In this document: positions 1 through 12,050 of the stretch, one piece after another | How the letters are laid out: each line of letters starts with the position of its first letter | Numbering within the stretch: the first letter of the stretch is position 1 | NCBI GenBank assembly: GCA_951799445.1 | Contig: OX637288.1 | Location: 5,954,501-6,018,500, forward strand | Length of the DNA stretch: 64,000 nucleotides | Origin: Pseudisothecium myosuroides | Taxonomy: Eukaryota; Streptophyta; Bryopsida; Hypnales; Lembophyllaceae | Direction: 5' to 3' | Notes under the pieces: model-generated | Told to the model about the DNA's origin: nothing | The model's database searches: none | Seen by the model: the letters and a program-made list of their open reading frames with translations, nothing else | Translations under genes and position numbers: made by a program

Positions 1-594
1 ACACCTGGCGGGGGTGAGTTTGGTAGGGCCCGGAAGGCAAGGCGTCCCCCACTCCCCCTCACTAAACTATTTGTGTGATTCCGGGTGCGCCAAAAGAATC
101 CATTTCTCCCTTAGCATCCCATGGACGGGGGAATTTTCCCAAAGCCCAATGTTGACTGTGTTGTATCCTCCATGAATCTAGAGCCAATGAAATGCAGAGG
201 CGTTGGTTTTTTCTTTTGAAAAGTAAGGCGCCTTCAATGCATATGCACACTTTGGGTCGATCACAATGCCTTCAACTTAAATAGGCAGTTACTGCCTCTT
301 TTCGAAACATTGTGACACTTTGCATACATCTCACTTTCTGCACACAAAGAACACAGGAAATTTCAGATTTCACACAAAGACACACAATGCTTACAAAATT
401 TCAGATTTCACACAAAAGTTAACAAAGCTTACAAAATTTCAGATTTACAAACAACTTAGGGAATTTCAGATTTCACAAACAAAGCAAAAGCCTTGACAAT
501 TTGAGATTCCAAAGTGCACAAAGTCTTCGAAAATGCACATATTGCCAAAAACCCTGGTCATTAGAGATTGTACAAAGTCCTAACATGCCAAAAA
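1..594. other. Non-coding segment downstream of the HUH pseudogene
   Basis: No supported gene. The segment lies 3' of the minus-strand HUH pseudogene. It holds a near-perfect hairpin at 283-297 (AGGCAGT, one base, ACTGCCT) and a short degenerate repeat array at 352-505, described separately. Either could belong to the terminus of the HUH element, but no target duplication was found to fix its end. Confidence 0.4.
352..505. repeat. Four-copy degenerate repeat containing ATTTCAGATTTCACA
   Basis: The core AATTTCAGATTTCACA or a close variant recurs about four times (near 357, 398, 435 and 470), separated by ACAAAG/GCTTACAAA-like spacers. The array sits just beyond the 3' end of the HUH endonuclease pseudogene, where protein-binding or terminal repeats of that element could lie. 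The function is inferred only from position. Confidence 0.6.
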
Positions 595-2052
595 CTACAC
601 TCTCAGATCATTTGCAACATCACGATCTCCATACACCACTGGTATATATATAGCTGGACAGCTTCTAGCGAGTGTGTGATGTGAATCCGTTTCCATGATG
701 TCTTCATGTGGAACTGGATCACCCTGAGATCTGTCAATAACTATGATTGGTTGAGGAACCGCTGCAACAGGTTCGTCACCCGTGAGAAAAACAACACAAA
801 AAACAAGAAAGAAGATGAGCACAGTGCAGAGAGGAAATGAAACAAAATTGAAGGCAAAGTAGTAGGAACATAGAAAGAATGAAAAACATAGAGGAACTTG
901 AAAAATACCTAGAATATCGTATTGATGAGCTGCACCTTCACGTGCCTCATCAAGCTCAGCTGCAAGACGTTGTCGACCCAGGTTTGCAAGCCGAGAACTA
1001 GGATTGGTGTGCTCAAAAAAGATCTGTGTGACATCCTGCATTTCCACAAATTGTGGATTCATCATGCATTTCCAAAGTGTTGTTGCTTTGTTGAACTCCA
1101 TGCCTCCTTGGTGAACGAGCAAAACCCATGAAGCAAATGGTATATACTGCCCAGATTGGAGAATAGGAAGTAGAGTTCCTGGAAGAGTATTCCCAATCTG
1201 CTTTCGCAGTTTGTATCTGCAATATGTAGCAGCACGCTCAATTAGATTTGTGTGAGTGAGCACAATACGATTCCTAGCGAAAGGAGTACCGTACTTAATG
1301 TACTCTTCCACACCTTCCTCCAATTGTGCTTCCGTGACATCTTTCTGGATGTATTGGAAGTGGTCTTGGCTTTTGTCCTTGGTACAATACCCCAGCATCC
1401 CAATGTATGTGTGTAGGCCTGAGTTACAAAGAACTTTAGTTAGAATGTGATGCCCTGCTGAAGCTTCCTTTGGATCATCCCATCCAAGGTACCGCTTCAA
1501 AGTCTTACTGACCATGGCTGCAGAAGAAGTCATAAGTCTGCATACCATCTATAAGTGGAATCTCATCAAACCACTACCTCGTTCAACGGAACACAGGCAT
1601 GATATGCACTCTTTTTGTAGAAACTCATCAACCTTTTCCAAAAGTCCAGTGGGTATGTCATCACTGCCCACAGAAATTGTAACACTAAGATCCCATTCCT
1701 TCGCTGGAGCAGGAGCTTGAGTGGGTGGTTTCTTGGTGCACCAGGCTATGGCAAAGCAGGTTTCTGAATGGAAGGCTTCCTGACAACCTTGAGCTTTGAG
1801 GCTAAAGCATAAGGCTTCTGAGATTTAGAAAGAGTACGGCACTCAGAAGCAGAAGCTTGATGTGGAGAAGGTAGTTCAATAGGAGGCTTTCTCATGGCCT
1901 CCAGTTTAGAAGCTACAACAAAGGGCTTCTGAGTTCTAGAAAGAGTAGGCATTTGAGAAAGTGAAAGGCAATAGAACAGGTGCTTCTTGAGAAGTACAAG
2001 GCTAAACTAAAGTTGGAGGAAGCTGACTGCCCTCACTATCTTCAGCACTCAT
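595..2052 (-). pseudogene. HUH-endonuclease (Replitron-like) pseudogene
   Basis: The longest open piece (595-1548) encodes 317 residues. It contains Gly-Tyr-Cys-Thr-Lys-Asp around residues 53-58, which fits motif III (YxxK) of Y1-type HUH endonucleases; Tyr54 would be the nicking residue. Directly upstream in the same frame the sequence reads ERG-S-G-L-M-R-F-H-L followed by TAG at 1549-1551. HL-Gln is the motif-II form used by several Rep-like HUH enzymes, so the stop is likely a CAG-to-TAG change in the metal-binding motif. The frame can be followed upstream to an ATG at 2052, through another TAG and a frameshift near 1740-1950, where a proline- and lysine-rich stretch holds an internal repeat (KP-x-x-x-ASKL). 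An in-frame 147-bp GT-AG intron is likely at 762-908; read through, it gives a false hydrophobic segment. The Replitron assignment is from memory of the family; the motif and breaks are seen. Not functional as it stands. Confidence 0.6.
762..908 (-). other. Probable intron in the HUH pseudogene
   Basis: On the minus strand the exon ends CTAG followed by GTATTT (donor at 908-907), and a T-rich tract precedes TTGCAG (acceptor ending at 762). Its 147 bases are a multiple of three without stops, so it stays open and encodes an implausible Phe-rich membrane-like stretch. Removing it joins two charged, soluble-looking segments in frame. Confidence 0.6.
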
Positions 2053-3780
2053 TTTGCCCTTGCACGCAGACCCTTTCAGAATTTGTGACATGGGGGTGCC
2101 AGACCTGAGACAAGGGCTTACCAAAACCCTGTTCAAGTGAAACCAAGAACAAAATCGTCAAACTCTACAGAAGCATTGAAAAACAACAAAGGGAATGCAT
2201 TAAATATCAAGACACACCATACATTGAGAAGTACCAACGCCAATGAGCTTATTCCCTAGAATTTGGATGCCTCATAAGCTTCAGATGGCAAAGATGCTAC
2301 TGCTAATACCTCAACTATGCTGAGCCGCTAAGCTGAAACTATGCAACCCTGCCTCTCTTGCACTCTCCTGCACTAATCAAACATCAAATATCAAAGCTAA
2401 AAGACTAAAATCCAATCTCCAACAAAAGTAGGGTTTTAAAAACGATCAGCTCTCCTCCCTCAGACAGATCCGCCAGCACTCCCTACACCTCAACACTCAA
2501 ACCAAAATACAGAAACCCTAAAATAGTAAGGTAACGATTTCTTGAATCAATGCAACAACAATCTTCCGCCTTGATCGCACCTTCCTACTCCGTTGCGTTG
2601 ATCAGCTCTCTTCCTTCACACAAATCCGCCAGCACTCCCCACACCTCAACACTCAAACCGAAATACATGAACCCTAAAATAGTAAGGTAACATTTTCTTC
2701 AATCAACGCAACAATGCCTTGATCGCAGGTCTCCTTCCGAGCAACTCTCCTCCGACTAGCATTCGACCACTTCTCGCACGTTCCTCCTCAAAAGTGCCGA
2801 TCAGGTCTCCTCCCGAGCAACTCTCCTCCAACTAGCGTCCGACCACCTCTATTCTAGCAGACCCAGCAGACAGCCAAGAACCCCTCAACACTGCCGATCA
2901 ATGTAGCAACACAGATTGCTTGTACACAAAAACGATCAACATAGCAACTCGACGACTACGAATTGAATCTGGAGCTCTGAGATCAATCTCAAAATCTGAA
3001 CGGAAACTGCCCCCCCTCCGATCGCGCGCAGCTCCCTGTGCGGCCAAACCCTAGCCAAATCAACGACTTCAATTTTTTGACACATTCGGCGGCATCAACA
3101 GCCAGAAGCATTATTAGGCTCCTTTTTTCCCAAAAATTATCAACGGCCACAATTTCGTTCATCTCCCTGAATTGACGGTCAAAATTGGCGGTCAAAATCA
3201 GCTCATCTGGCTAGATCATTGGCTGCGGAGGGACGGGGGGGACAACAAAACATGGTACGCCTCTTTTCGGTACATTGACATTGTCAAGTAGAGTTGTGGA
3301 TTCCATAGACTAAGTTCCAATCAAACTATCTTTGCCTCAAATCTTACGTCCTCTTGACAGAGACAAAAATCTGTTGAACATTGCACCGTCTATATCTTGA
3401 TCTGTTTGTTTGGGTTTGACATGCAAACATTCAAGCTATAAATCAAAGAGGAGCACTTCTCTGTCGGCCTTTGGCTCATCCCGAGAGCACGATCAAGTAA
3501 GCTTCGTCTACACGAATTCATCCGACTACCAGCTAGGTGCACTCTGACGACCAACAACACCGCCAATGAATGCATCAGCTTAGGTAGTATGGGCAGCAGC
3601 ACTCGCTAATCTCTTCAACTCGCAAAGAGAAGCAAATTCCCTTTGTCAGCTAGCAAGAATTGGCAATGCATCGTTATCGCATCGTTACAATGCATTACTT
3701 GCAATTGCATCGTACCAATGTGAAGTAATGATGCAATGAATTGTAATTAACGTGTGAACCCATGAAACAACGATAACCAC
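2053..3780. other. Non-coding upstream region of the HUH gene with tandem duplications
   Basis: No supported gene. A segment near 2443-2549 (CAGCTCTC..CCGCCAGCACTCC..AACACTCAAACC) is repeated at 2600-2715. A shorter unit at 2727-2774 (AGGTCTCC..CGAGCAACTCTCCTCC) is repeated at 2803-2850. Around 3665-3740 there is a cluster of GCATCGTTAC/GCATCGTACC-like words. The duplications may be promoter repeats of the decayed element. Confidence 0.5.
2443..2850. repeat. Two imperfect tandem duplications (about 110 bp and 48 bp)
   Basis: The first pair is 2443-2549 and 2600-2715, both ending AACCCTAAAATAGTAAGGTAAC then ATCAA-GCAACAA. The second pair is 2727-2774 and 2803-2850. Several substitutions separate the copies, so they are not recent. 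Confidence 0.7.
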
Positions 3781-5149
3781 ATGATAACTGTTGACAAATC
3801 TTAAGGTCTAAACTTTGTGATGTTGATAACTTTAAAACCAATTCATGAATTGAAACACATGTATCAATTTATTTTGTTAACAAAAGATACAAGGTAATGT
3901 ACATCTATGTCAACAAAAAAAAACATATTTACTAAATCAAATGCTACAAGATCCCTACAAAAATCTTAAATTTTATACCTATGGCTTAGCCCATTTTCTC
4001 AAATGGGTTGGCAAGCTAGTGTTTAAATTGAAGGGATAGTCAAAAGTGATTAAGGTGGACACTATTACCTCTAAACTTTCTTGAAATCAAATCAAACTTT
4101 CAAACTTTTAGATAAGCCATAAAAACTAACATCTAGGTAGTGCAATCTTTATCAAAGTAACTATTTCATTTCACAACATGGTAAGGTGTGACATTATTAG
4201 TTTACTTGATTTGTAATGTTATTAAGCTACATCATTTTTTATTGAGCCTAAATAAATATGACTATCTCAAAAGTTCAATCCAAACAAAGTATTGAGATTT
4301 CTTTATAAGGAATATTTTGCAATTAGGAATTTCTGATAACAAATGGACATTTTAGATTGGTGGTACCTTTGATAGAAGTGGAAGTAGAAGCAGTAAATGG
4401 CTTGTCATAGCATGCAGTCGTTCTTAATGTTTAATTTTTGAAATACTCCATGGAAACAATGTAAGGTCCTTTATTGATTTGAAACTAATAGTGATGGGGA
4501 AATATATTATATAGTATTTATCAAATTTCAATGTTTCTTGACTTCTTATTGTTAAATTTTTGGCTTCGGTAACATCCTTTTTTTTTACAATATTTGCATT
4601 TATAAAATTTTAGGAATATCTCTTATTCTAAGTTGCATTTTTTTGAAGTCAAATGTCTCATTGAGTACTAAAACTAATTAATTGTGATTCATGGCATTTC
4701 TAAAGGTAATTCCTATATTGTTGTTAATCACAATAAAATTTGTATAAATGTATTTAGTGACTACTTCAAAGACCTGATTTTTCAATAGTGGTTTTCAATG
4801 AAATTTAGATTATTATTATTGGATGACTTTCATGGCTAATATTTGATGCATTCCAATCCATTTACCCCCCCAAAGACATTTTATTTTGCTACTAGCTAGG
4901 GAGACTTTCATATAAAAAGTCAAATAGTTAAAATGTGAAACAACTCAAACAAGAGTGAAACAAGTTTGAATGTGAAACAAGCAATCATAGTGTAGCAAGT
5001 GTTCAAGATATTCTATAATATTGTTGAAGACAAGATTTCATAGAAGATGTTTGAGTGACTATGTTTTGTACATTGAATTTACATTCAAGTAAAATTTATT
5101 TCTAAGACTTTAAATAGTCTCAATTTAAACTTTAGAGGTTTAGGATTAT

Positions 5150-6010
5150 GTTTCAACAAAAAAACACTTCAAAGTTGCCATAGCTAATGCATACAGTTAC
5201 AATGAAAAAAGACTATTTTTTGCATGTTTAATTATAGTATCTTATTCTAGACTTCTATCAATGAGAAAATATCAACAAAAAATATTTCAAACACTTTGAC
5301 CATATAGATAGATATTAGTGATTAAAGTGGAAATAAATTAGTTTTTTGTGTCTTGATTTACTAGATTTTTAGACAATGGAAACCCTTGACTTAAATCTTT
5401 TGTAATATAAAGTTTTGAAGATTTAATCTTTATGGTGGAAAATTGAGTTGAAAATCTAGGAAAAAAATTCAAAATTCAAAAAAAGAAAACATTCTTGAAA
5501 ATATGATAAATAGAAATAGGTGCAAAATGAAAGGAAAAAGTGAATTGTTAGAAGTTCAAACATGAAATTGAAAGATGTTGATCCTAATAGTGGAATTATT
5601 TTAGTGAGTTTTATACACCCTATGAAAGTTATATGTTGAAAAATTGTGATAATTGAGTTCAAATACAAATCTTATATGAATTTTTTGAAAAAGTGCCTTG
5701 AAAAACAAGAATCTTTATAACTTTCATATCATTGATCCTAATGAATTGAATCAAAGCTTTCTAGATAGACATAAATGTACTCTAGGAGAAAAAAATCAAA
5801 AAACTAAAATTTGAGCTTTTGTAGAGGAGTTTTGCCACCTGGGCTCAAGCATTTTGTTCTTATTATGGCATAGCTTCTTCTTCCTAGCACCAAATGACAT
5901 GAAATTTGTATTCCACGAAATTTAGCATTTTACATTACCTTCAAAGGAAGTTTCAAAATTTTAAAATTAAATTTGAGCTTATAGAAATCTACTGGCAAAA
6001 TCTTAAAAAC
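5150..6010 (+). mobile_element. Degenerate relative of the TTAA MITE family
   Basis: The order of short blocks matches the interior of the 7998-8928 element: AAAAAACACT.., a TGCATGT..ATCTTA block, a TTTTGAAGATTTAATCTTTATGG block, a GAAATAGGTGCAAAATGAAAGGAAAA block, AAACAAGAAT..ATAACTT, and GAATCAAAGCTTTCTA-ATAGACA. The terminal CCCCTAAA ends are not visible. This suggests an old copy with lost ends; boundaries are approximate. Confidence 0.5.
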
Positions 6011-6764
6011 CTATTCCAAGACTCTAAAATTTTAGAGGTGAACAAATATCATGCTGAATTCTATTTTTATAATATTTTGAACCAAATATCAACATTAAGA
6101 TTGCAGTTGATACTTGAAGTGGAAATTAAGAAGTTAAAACAATCTTAAGTTTCAAAAATTTTAACTTTAGCTTAAAATATGTTTCACAATTGGTACCAAA
6201 AACAAAATCACAATCATTTGGTATTGATTTTCAACTTAACTAGATTGACCAATTTTTGTTTTGTCAGATATGCAAAACATCGGCTTGAAAGTTTGTCCTA
6301 ATTATAGAAACAAATCATTATGGAGTACCATTAGTGGTTTTCTTTTACTTCTAATAAATAAGGGAAAAAATTTGAATTTTATGTTTCATCTTGAAAAAAT
6401 CAAATGAAGTTCAAAAGAAATCCCAAATTTGTGTAAAATTGAATTCAAAAGTAGGCAGATACGTATTGAGACAAACCAATATCCAATATACACTAAATCT
6501 CACTTAATAATAATATTGGTGGTATTGTAGCTTCTTAGCAGCTTGGGCAGCTTCTTACCGAATAATTAATTAAAGTGCAAAAAATAGTCAGCCACCCCAA
6601 ACAATGATATATTAAAATTGAACAATTTCAAAATATAATCAAAATAAGTTAGACACTCATCCAAATTTTCCTAACAACTTTGGGATGGTTGCTATTGATA
6701 CTTTCATATAACCCCTAAAATTCTTTCATATTTGGAAGCCTAAAATTGCTTCAAAATACTTGTC

Positions 6765-6772
6765 CCTAAAAC
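6765..6772. repeat. 8-bp target-site duplication, left copy (CCTAAAAC)
   Basis: CCTAAAAC immediately precedes the left end CAGGGTTGTCA of the giant element and is repeated exactly at 17268-17275 after the right end. Eight-base duplications are the hallmark of hAT-superfamily insertion. Confidence 0.9.
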
Positions 6773-7022
6773 CAGGGTTGTCACATCGGACGAGTCAAGG
6801 TCATCGGACGTCCCGGACGGACGGGCGGCCCGGACAAGACAACCGGACGGTCCGGACCATTTCAAATTTCACCAGGCCGAAATTTTTTGCAAGTACAAAA
6901 AAGTTACCATGATTTACCTTCATTGCGTGACGTGGCATTTCACGCTGGAATCCTGGCGCAAACACTAGGGGTGGGGACGTATAGTGCGGGCAAAAACGAC
7001 ATTGTGTGGGCGCGGACGCAGA

Positions 7023-7200
7023 CGGGCGGGGACTTAAGCATGTCTGGGCCGAGACTTAAGGATGTCTGGGCCGAGACTTAAGGATGTCTGGGCCGGGACT
7101 TAAGGATGTCTGGGCGGGGACTTAAGCATGTCTGGGCGGGGACTTAAGGATGTCTGGGCGGGGACTTAAGCATGTCTAGGCCGAGACTTAACTAGGACTT
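7023..7200. repeat. Outer tandem array, about 21-22 bp unit with GACTTAAG
   Basis: Seven units of the form GACTTAAGGATGTCTGGGCSG sit at the outer end of the left arm. The mirror array at about 16994-17095 has about five. Subterminal repeats of hAT elements commonly bind the transposase, so this is a candidate binding array. Confidence 0.75.
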
Positions 7201-7997
7201 TAAAATGGGTGTGGACGTAATTTTTTTTTTCAATTTGTGATTGCAATTTTGAAAATTATGGAGCGTGTAATATATCATTGGAAAGGTATTCAAAAGACTT
7301 TTCTAATGGTACATTACACGGCCTTATTTTTCTCAAAATTGTAGTCACAAATCAAAAAACAAATCTGCTGTCAAGATGGAACACATAGAGACAGGCGGGG
7401 ACGTTACGGGACCAATCTATACCATGGGAGCACTTGGTTAATTATTTTTGGGGCCCACTCATTCAATGCGTCATAGGATTCTTCTCTTAAAGTTAAAGAA
7501 TGACAAATTGTATTGCTGACAACTGAAATTAGCACATTTTGTTAGATATTCATTTAGAACAATACCTATATCTAAAATTTGATGTAGTACGGATTGTAGA
7601 AGAGTTTGGTAAGAATTTTTCATTGTCATAATGTATAATACAACATGATAAGAGTCTTTGTTAGAAAATGACTTTGTATTTTAGGTTTGAATGTTGTGAG
7701 TTTAACATTGATTAAAAAGTTAACTTTAGGTCATTTTAGAAGATAGGTACAAGGACTTGCCATTTCAATTGTTGAATTCAATATTAGAATTGCATCAAGA
7801 TTTACATCAACCACATTATTTGATTTTCTTAAAATTCTCTTGGATTAATGTAGTGGGTATATAAAACAATTTGCATTTAAACTAGTGAATTGAACATTGG
7901 ATTTATTGGAATTTACATTAGCCTTGCTTAGTTTAGTTTAAAAAAATTAAATTGCTTTACCGAGTATGTAAAAGGATTTGAAATCTTTATTGGTTAA

Positions 7998-8928
7998 CCC
8001 CTAAACGCCCAAGGCCTTTTTTTTGCCAAAAAACACTGAAAATTGGCATTTCTATAACAAATAGTAAGAAACATTGAAATTTAATATTTTTTTGCACATG
8101 TAACCATAGGATCTTACACCTAACTAGTATGAGAACGTATGGAAAAAATTTCAGAATTTTTGACCGAACAGATTGCAAGATATTTGCGTTTGAAGTGGAA
8201 AAATAAGTTTTTCAGCACATTGCAGGACTAGATTTTTTGACTGAACATTTTTAACTTAAAGTTTTTGCACTACAGAGTTTTGAGCTTTAAATTTTTATAG
8301 TATAAAATTGATTAAAGAGTCTAGGAAAAAAAGAATATTAAAAAAAACTTAATTTTCATTCCTACAAAAATTGTTAAGTAGAAGTAGGTACCAGATAGAA
8401 GGAAAATCTAAAATATCAATATATTTTAGATGGAATTAAAATACACTAATCTCAACGGTGAGATTGTTCTAGCAAGTAAACTAAACCATGAAAATTTATT
8501 TTTTTTGAAAAATTTGAAAATTTGCATTCAGAAATGAATCCTACAAGTTATTTTTTTCAAGAAGATGCTCTAACTACCCAAAAAACAAGAATGTCCATAA
8601 CTTTCTCAAAACAAATCCAAATGAAATGAATCAAAGCTTTCTAAATAGACAAAATATAATCTATGAAAAAAAAAATTTAAAAGAAAAAAATCAAAGTTTT
8701 ACCAATTTATTTTTGCTGCCCGGGCTACCCGCCGTCCCCTGTTTTGAGCTTATTTGGTCATAATTGTTGTTCCTGGGCACCAATTGTAAAAAACATTATA
8801 TTCCCACAAAGCTAATCAGTTTTTTCTACCTCCAAAAAAAGTTTCAAAAAATCACAACAAAAATTCAGCCTATAGGTACCTGCCCGAAATTTCATTTGTC
8901 TCCCAAAGGGACAATGGGCCTTTAGGGG
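7998..8928 (+). mobile_element. TTAA-flanked MITE, copy A (931 bp)
   Basis: Starts CCCCTAAACGCCCAAGGCC and ends as the inverse of CCCCTAAAGGCCCATTG, flanked by TTAA (7994-7997) on the left and TTAC on the right. Interior blocks match the copies at 18230-19153 and 23225-24138. TTAA flanks and CCC-starting ends are the pattern of piggyBac-type elements; it encodes no transposase. Because the same copy with the same flanks is present in the other arm, it inserted before the arm was duplicated. Confidence 0.75.
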
Positions 8929-9494
8929 TTACATGAACAATTGGGTTTGCAGATATTTATATCAATTACATTCTTTATATTTTGTTTTTATTTGCTTTAG
9001 ATTATCTATTTGTAGTTCTGCAATTATTTTTTATTTTTTTAGAGATGAAATCACAAATCTTCAATAAATTTAAAAAAATTCAATTTTATTTTAATATTTT
9101 TCTTTTAGTTTTTGAAATTAATTTGGATTACTTTAGTGGCTATGTAAAAGAGTTTTATTGTTGAATTAAACATTGGAGTTGTGCAAATTCACATGAACCA
9201 CATTTTGTTTATTTTCATTTAAATTCTTTTAAGTTACTTTTGTAGGTACATTAAAGAGTTTGACTTTTATATGATTGAACGGAACATTTTGGTGCATACA
9301 ATTACTCTAATGACATTAATTTTTATTTTTTTTTAAATTTTCATTGAATCATTTTTGTAAATTGGTACAACCACATTCTGTTTATTTTAATATAATTCCT
9401 CGGGATTCTTCTTATTTGTATATAGAAGGATTTGCCATATTTATGATTGAATGCAATATATTAAGGTTTCTACATCCAACATTTTAAAAATAAG

Positions 9495-9990
9495 GCGTGG
9501 ACTTAAGGAACTTTTAATTCACTCCCAAAAACCTGCTCATTTCGGGAGTGTCCGGGCGCGGACTTAAGGAATTCCTGCTTCACTTCCAAAATCTGCTCAT
9601 TTCGGGAGTGTCCGGGCGCGGACTTAAGCGACTGGGCGCGGACTTAAGGAATTCCTGCTTCACTTCCAAAATCTGCTCATTTCGGGAGTGTCCGGGCGCG
9701 GACTTAAGCGACTGGGCGCGGACTTAAGGAATTCCTACTTCACCTCCAAAATCTGCTCATTTCGGGAGTGTCCGGGCGCGGACTTAAGCGACTGGGCGCG
9801 GACTTAAGGAATTCTTGCTTCACTTCCAAAATTTGCTCATTTCGGGAGTGTCCGGGCGCAGACTTAAGCGACTGGGCGCGGACTTAAGGAATTCTTGCTT
9901 CACTTCCAAAATCTGCTCATTTCGGGAGTGTCCGGGCGCGGACTTAAGCGACTGGGCGCGGACTTAAGGATAGGGTGCGGACTTTAGGGA
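9495..9990. repeat. 80-bp satellite array in the left arm
   Basis: The word TTCGGGAGTG recurs at 9601, 9681, 9761, 9841 and 9921, giving an exact 80-bp period; a shorter unit precedes it at 9541. Each unit carries GGGCGCGGACTTAAG twice and an AATTCCTGCTTCACTTCC block. The GGACTTAAG core is shared with the outer array at 7023-7200. Confidence 0.85.
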
Positions 9991-10399
9991 CAGGGCGCGG
10001 ACTTAAGGGAACAACAAATTGCTTGGCCATTCACCTTGAGTTTGGCATAGGATGCTCCCTCTCCATTCAAAGTAGGGTGTATTTTATTCTTGGCAGCTCA
10101 TTCAATCATTCTTGTATCGATGTTCAAATCACTAAATATCCAAATTAAAAAGTCCACCTATTCCCAATTTCTAAATGAATTCAATTCAATTTTTTATTTT
10201 CGTGGCCTACAATACAATGTGTTATTTCTTCACAAGTACTTACTAATGTAATTGTTGAATCGGACATGGCAATTTTGGGAGGGAGATACTTCATCAATTT
10301 ATTTTTTGGCCTTTTTTTGGAACACAAGGTTATTTCTTCACAAGAATTTATTCATTTAATTAATGAATTAGGTTAGAGGGGACATAAGCATTTCAAATA

Positions 10400-11778
10400 T
10401 TGTTATTTTTTCTTTGGAGCCAAAGGTTATTTCTTCATAAGGATTTTGAAATTGAAGTGTTGGAATAAGAAAATAGGCCAAACTTTTATTTATTTTTATT
10501 TGGAGCCAAAGGTTATTTCCTAACAAGACTTTCAAAATTTAATTGGTGAAATAAGAAATAAGGGTTTGGAGGAGAGCCCATTCAAACATTTTATTTTTTT
10601 CATTTGGAGCAAAGAATTATTTCCTCACAAGGCTTTGAAATTTTAATTGTTAGAATTAAAGAAAAAGGATTGATGCATGGGGAGACCTTTCAACTATTAA
10701 TTTTTTTAAATTTGGAGCAAAGGATTATCTCCTCGCAAGGCTTTAGAATTTTAATTATTAGAAGAAGACAAAAGGGACTGATAAGGAGACCCTGTAATCA
10801 TTATATAGCACTTGAAGGGGCTCTCCACCATTCTTTTTTTTTCTCATTTCAACAATTAAATTTAGAAAGCCGTGCAAGGAAATATCCCCTATGCTCCAAA
10901 TTAAAAATATGTAATGTTTGAAGGGTCTCTTAATTAGTCTCTTTTGTCTTATTCTAACAATTAAAATTCTAAAGCCTTGTGAGGAGATAATCCTTTGCTC
11001 CAAAAAATTTATTAGTTGACGCGGTCTCCCCATGCATCAATGCATCAATTTAATAGTTGAAAGGTCTTCCTTTTATCTTATTCTAAAACTTAAAATTTCA
11101 AAGTTGTTTGAGGACATAATACTTTATTCCAAATTAAAAAATAACATTTAAAAGGTCTCGCCATGCATCAATGCATCAATTAAATAGCTGAAAGGTCTCA
11201 ATTTAATAGCAAAGGGTTTCTTCCTCACAAGGCTTTGGAATTTTAATTGTTGGAACAAGAAAAAAGGGATTGATGCATGGGGAGACCCTTCAAACATTAT
11301 TATTATTTTATTTGGAGCAAAGGGTTATCTCCTTGCACGGCTTTGAAATTTTAATTGTTAGAATTGAAAAAAGGAATTGATGCATGAATAGACCTTTCAA
11401 CTAATAAATTTTTAAAATTTGGAGCAAAGGATTCTCTCCCCAAAGTTGAACTAAAAGTTTAATTGTTAGAATGAGACAAGAGGGACTAATCATGAGACCC
11501 TTCAAACATTACATATTTTTAATTTGGAGCATAGGGGTATCTCCACCCTCGGCTTTGGAATTTTAATTTTTAGGATAAGAGAAAAGGAATTGATGCAAGG
11601 GAAGACCTTTCAAATATTGTTAATATTTTATTTGGAGCAAAGGGTTATCTCCTTGCACGGCTTTGAAATTTTAATTGTTAGAATGAGACAAGAGGGACTA
11701 ATCATGAGACCCTTCAAACATTATATTTTTATAATTTGGAGCATAGGGGTTATTTCTTCATAAAGCTTGCTAAATCTA
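10400..11778. repeat. Inner family of about 100-bp repeats, both orientations
   Basis: Units contain TTTGGAGCAAAGG-TTATCTCC, GGCTTT-GAATTTTAATTGTTAGAA, and GGAGACCCTTCAAACATTA in that order. Most run in one direction, but those at about 10800-11160 are inverted, so the arm itself contains smaller foldbacks. The repetitive open frames starting MEQRIISSQGF or MEHRGISTLGF are products of these units and not genes. Confidence 0.75.
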
Positions 11779-12050
11779 TTTGTTGGAATTCTTCTAAATT
11801 TATTTTGTTGTTCTAAATTGTTCTAAATTGTTGAAAATTTTCAATTGTTTTAAATCTAATTGTTCTTCTAATTGCTTTTTAAATCTAATTGTCTATTTGT
11901 CTTATTCTAACAATTAAAATTCTAAAGCCTTACAAGGAGATAATCCTTTGCTTCAAAAAATTTATTAGTTGATGCGGTCTAGGCGGTCTATATGCAAATA
12001 TAGTGTTTGAAGGGTCTCCTCACCAATCTTTTTGTTCTTATTCCAATAAT
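11779..12050. other. Spacer at the centre of the palindrome
   Basis: About 272 bp that do not pair between the arms. The left part is made of short TTCTAAATT/TTGTT words; the right part contains another diverged unit of the inner 100-bp repeat (CAATTAAAATTCTAAAGCC..GATAATCCTTTG). Boundaries are read by eye from where the two arms stop matching. Confidence 0.7.

Larger units (their letters stand above)
3781..6772. other. AT-rich intergenic DNA
   Basis: Long AT-rich stretch without a credible gene; the open frames here are short and low-complexity. The only recognisable content is a degraded relative of the TTAA-flanked MITE family at about 5150-6010, listed separately. Confidence 0.5.
7023..11778 (+). 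repeat. Left arm of the giant palindrome
   Basis: Mirrors 12051-17094 about position 11914.5, so coordinates x and 23829-x pair in the inner part. The arm contains, outside to inside: a GGACTTAAG tandem array, a unique AT-rich part, a TTAA MITE, a second AT-rich part, an 80-bp satellite, and a roughly 100-bp repeat family. No gene with a recognisable product lies in it. Confidence 0.9.

Noticed and set aside
9495..9990. CRISPR-like array of regular repeats
   Set aside because: The 80-bp period is continuous repeat without unique spacers, it is mirrored in the other arm, and the setting is eukaryotic.
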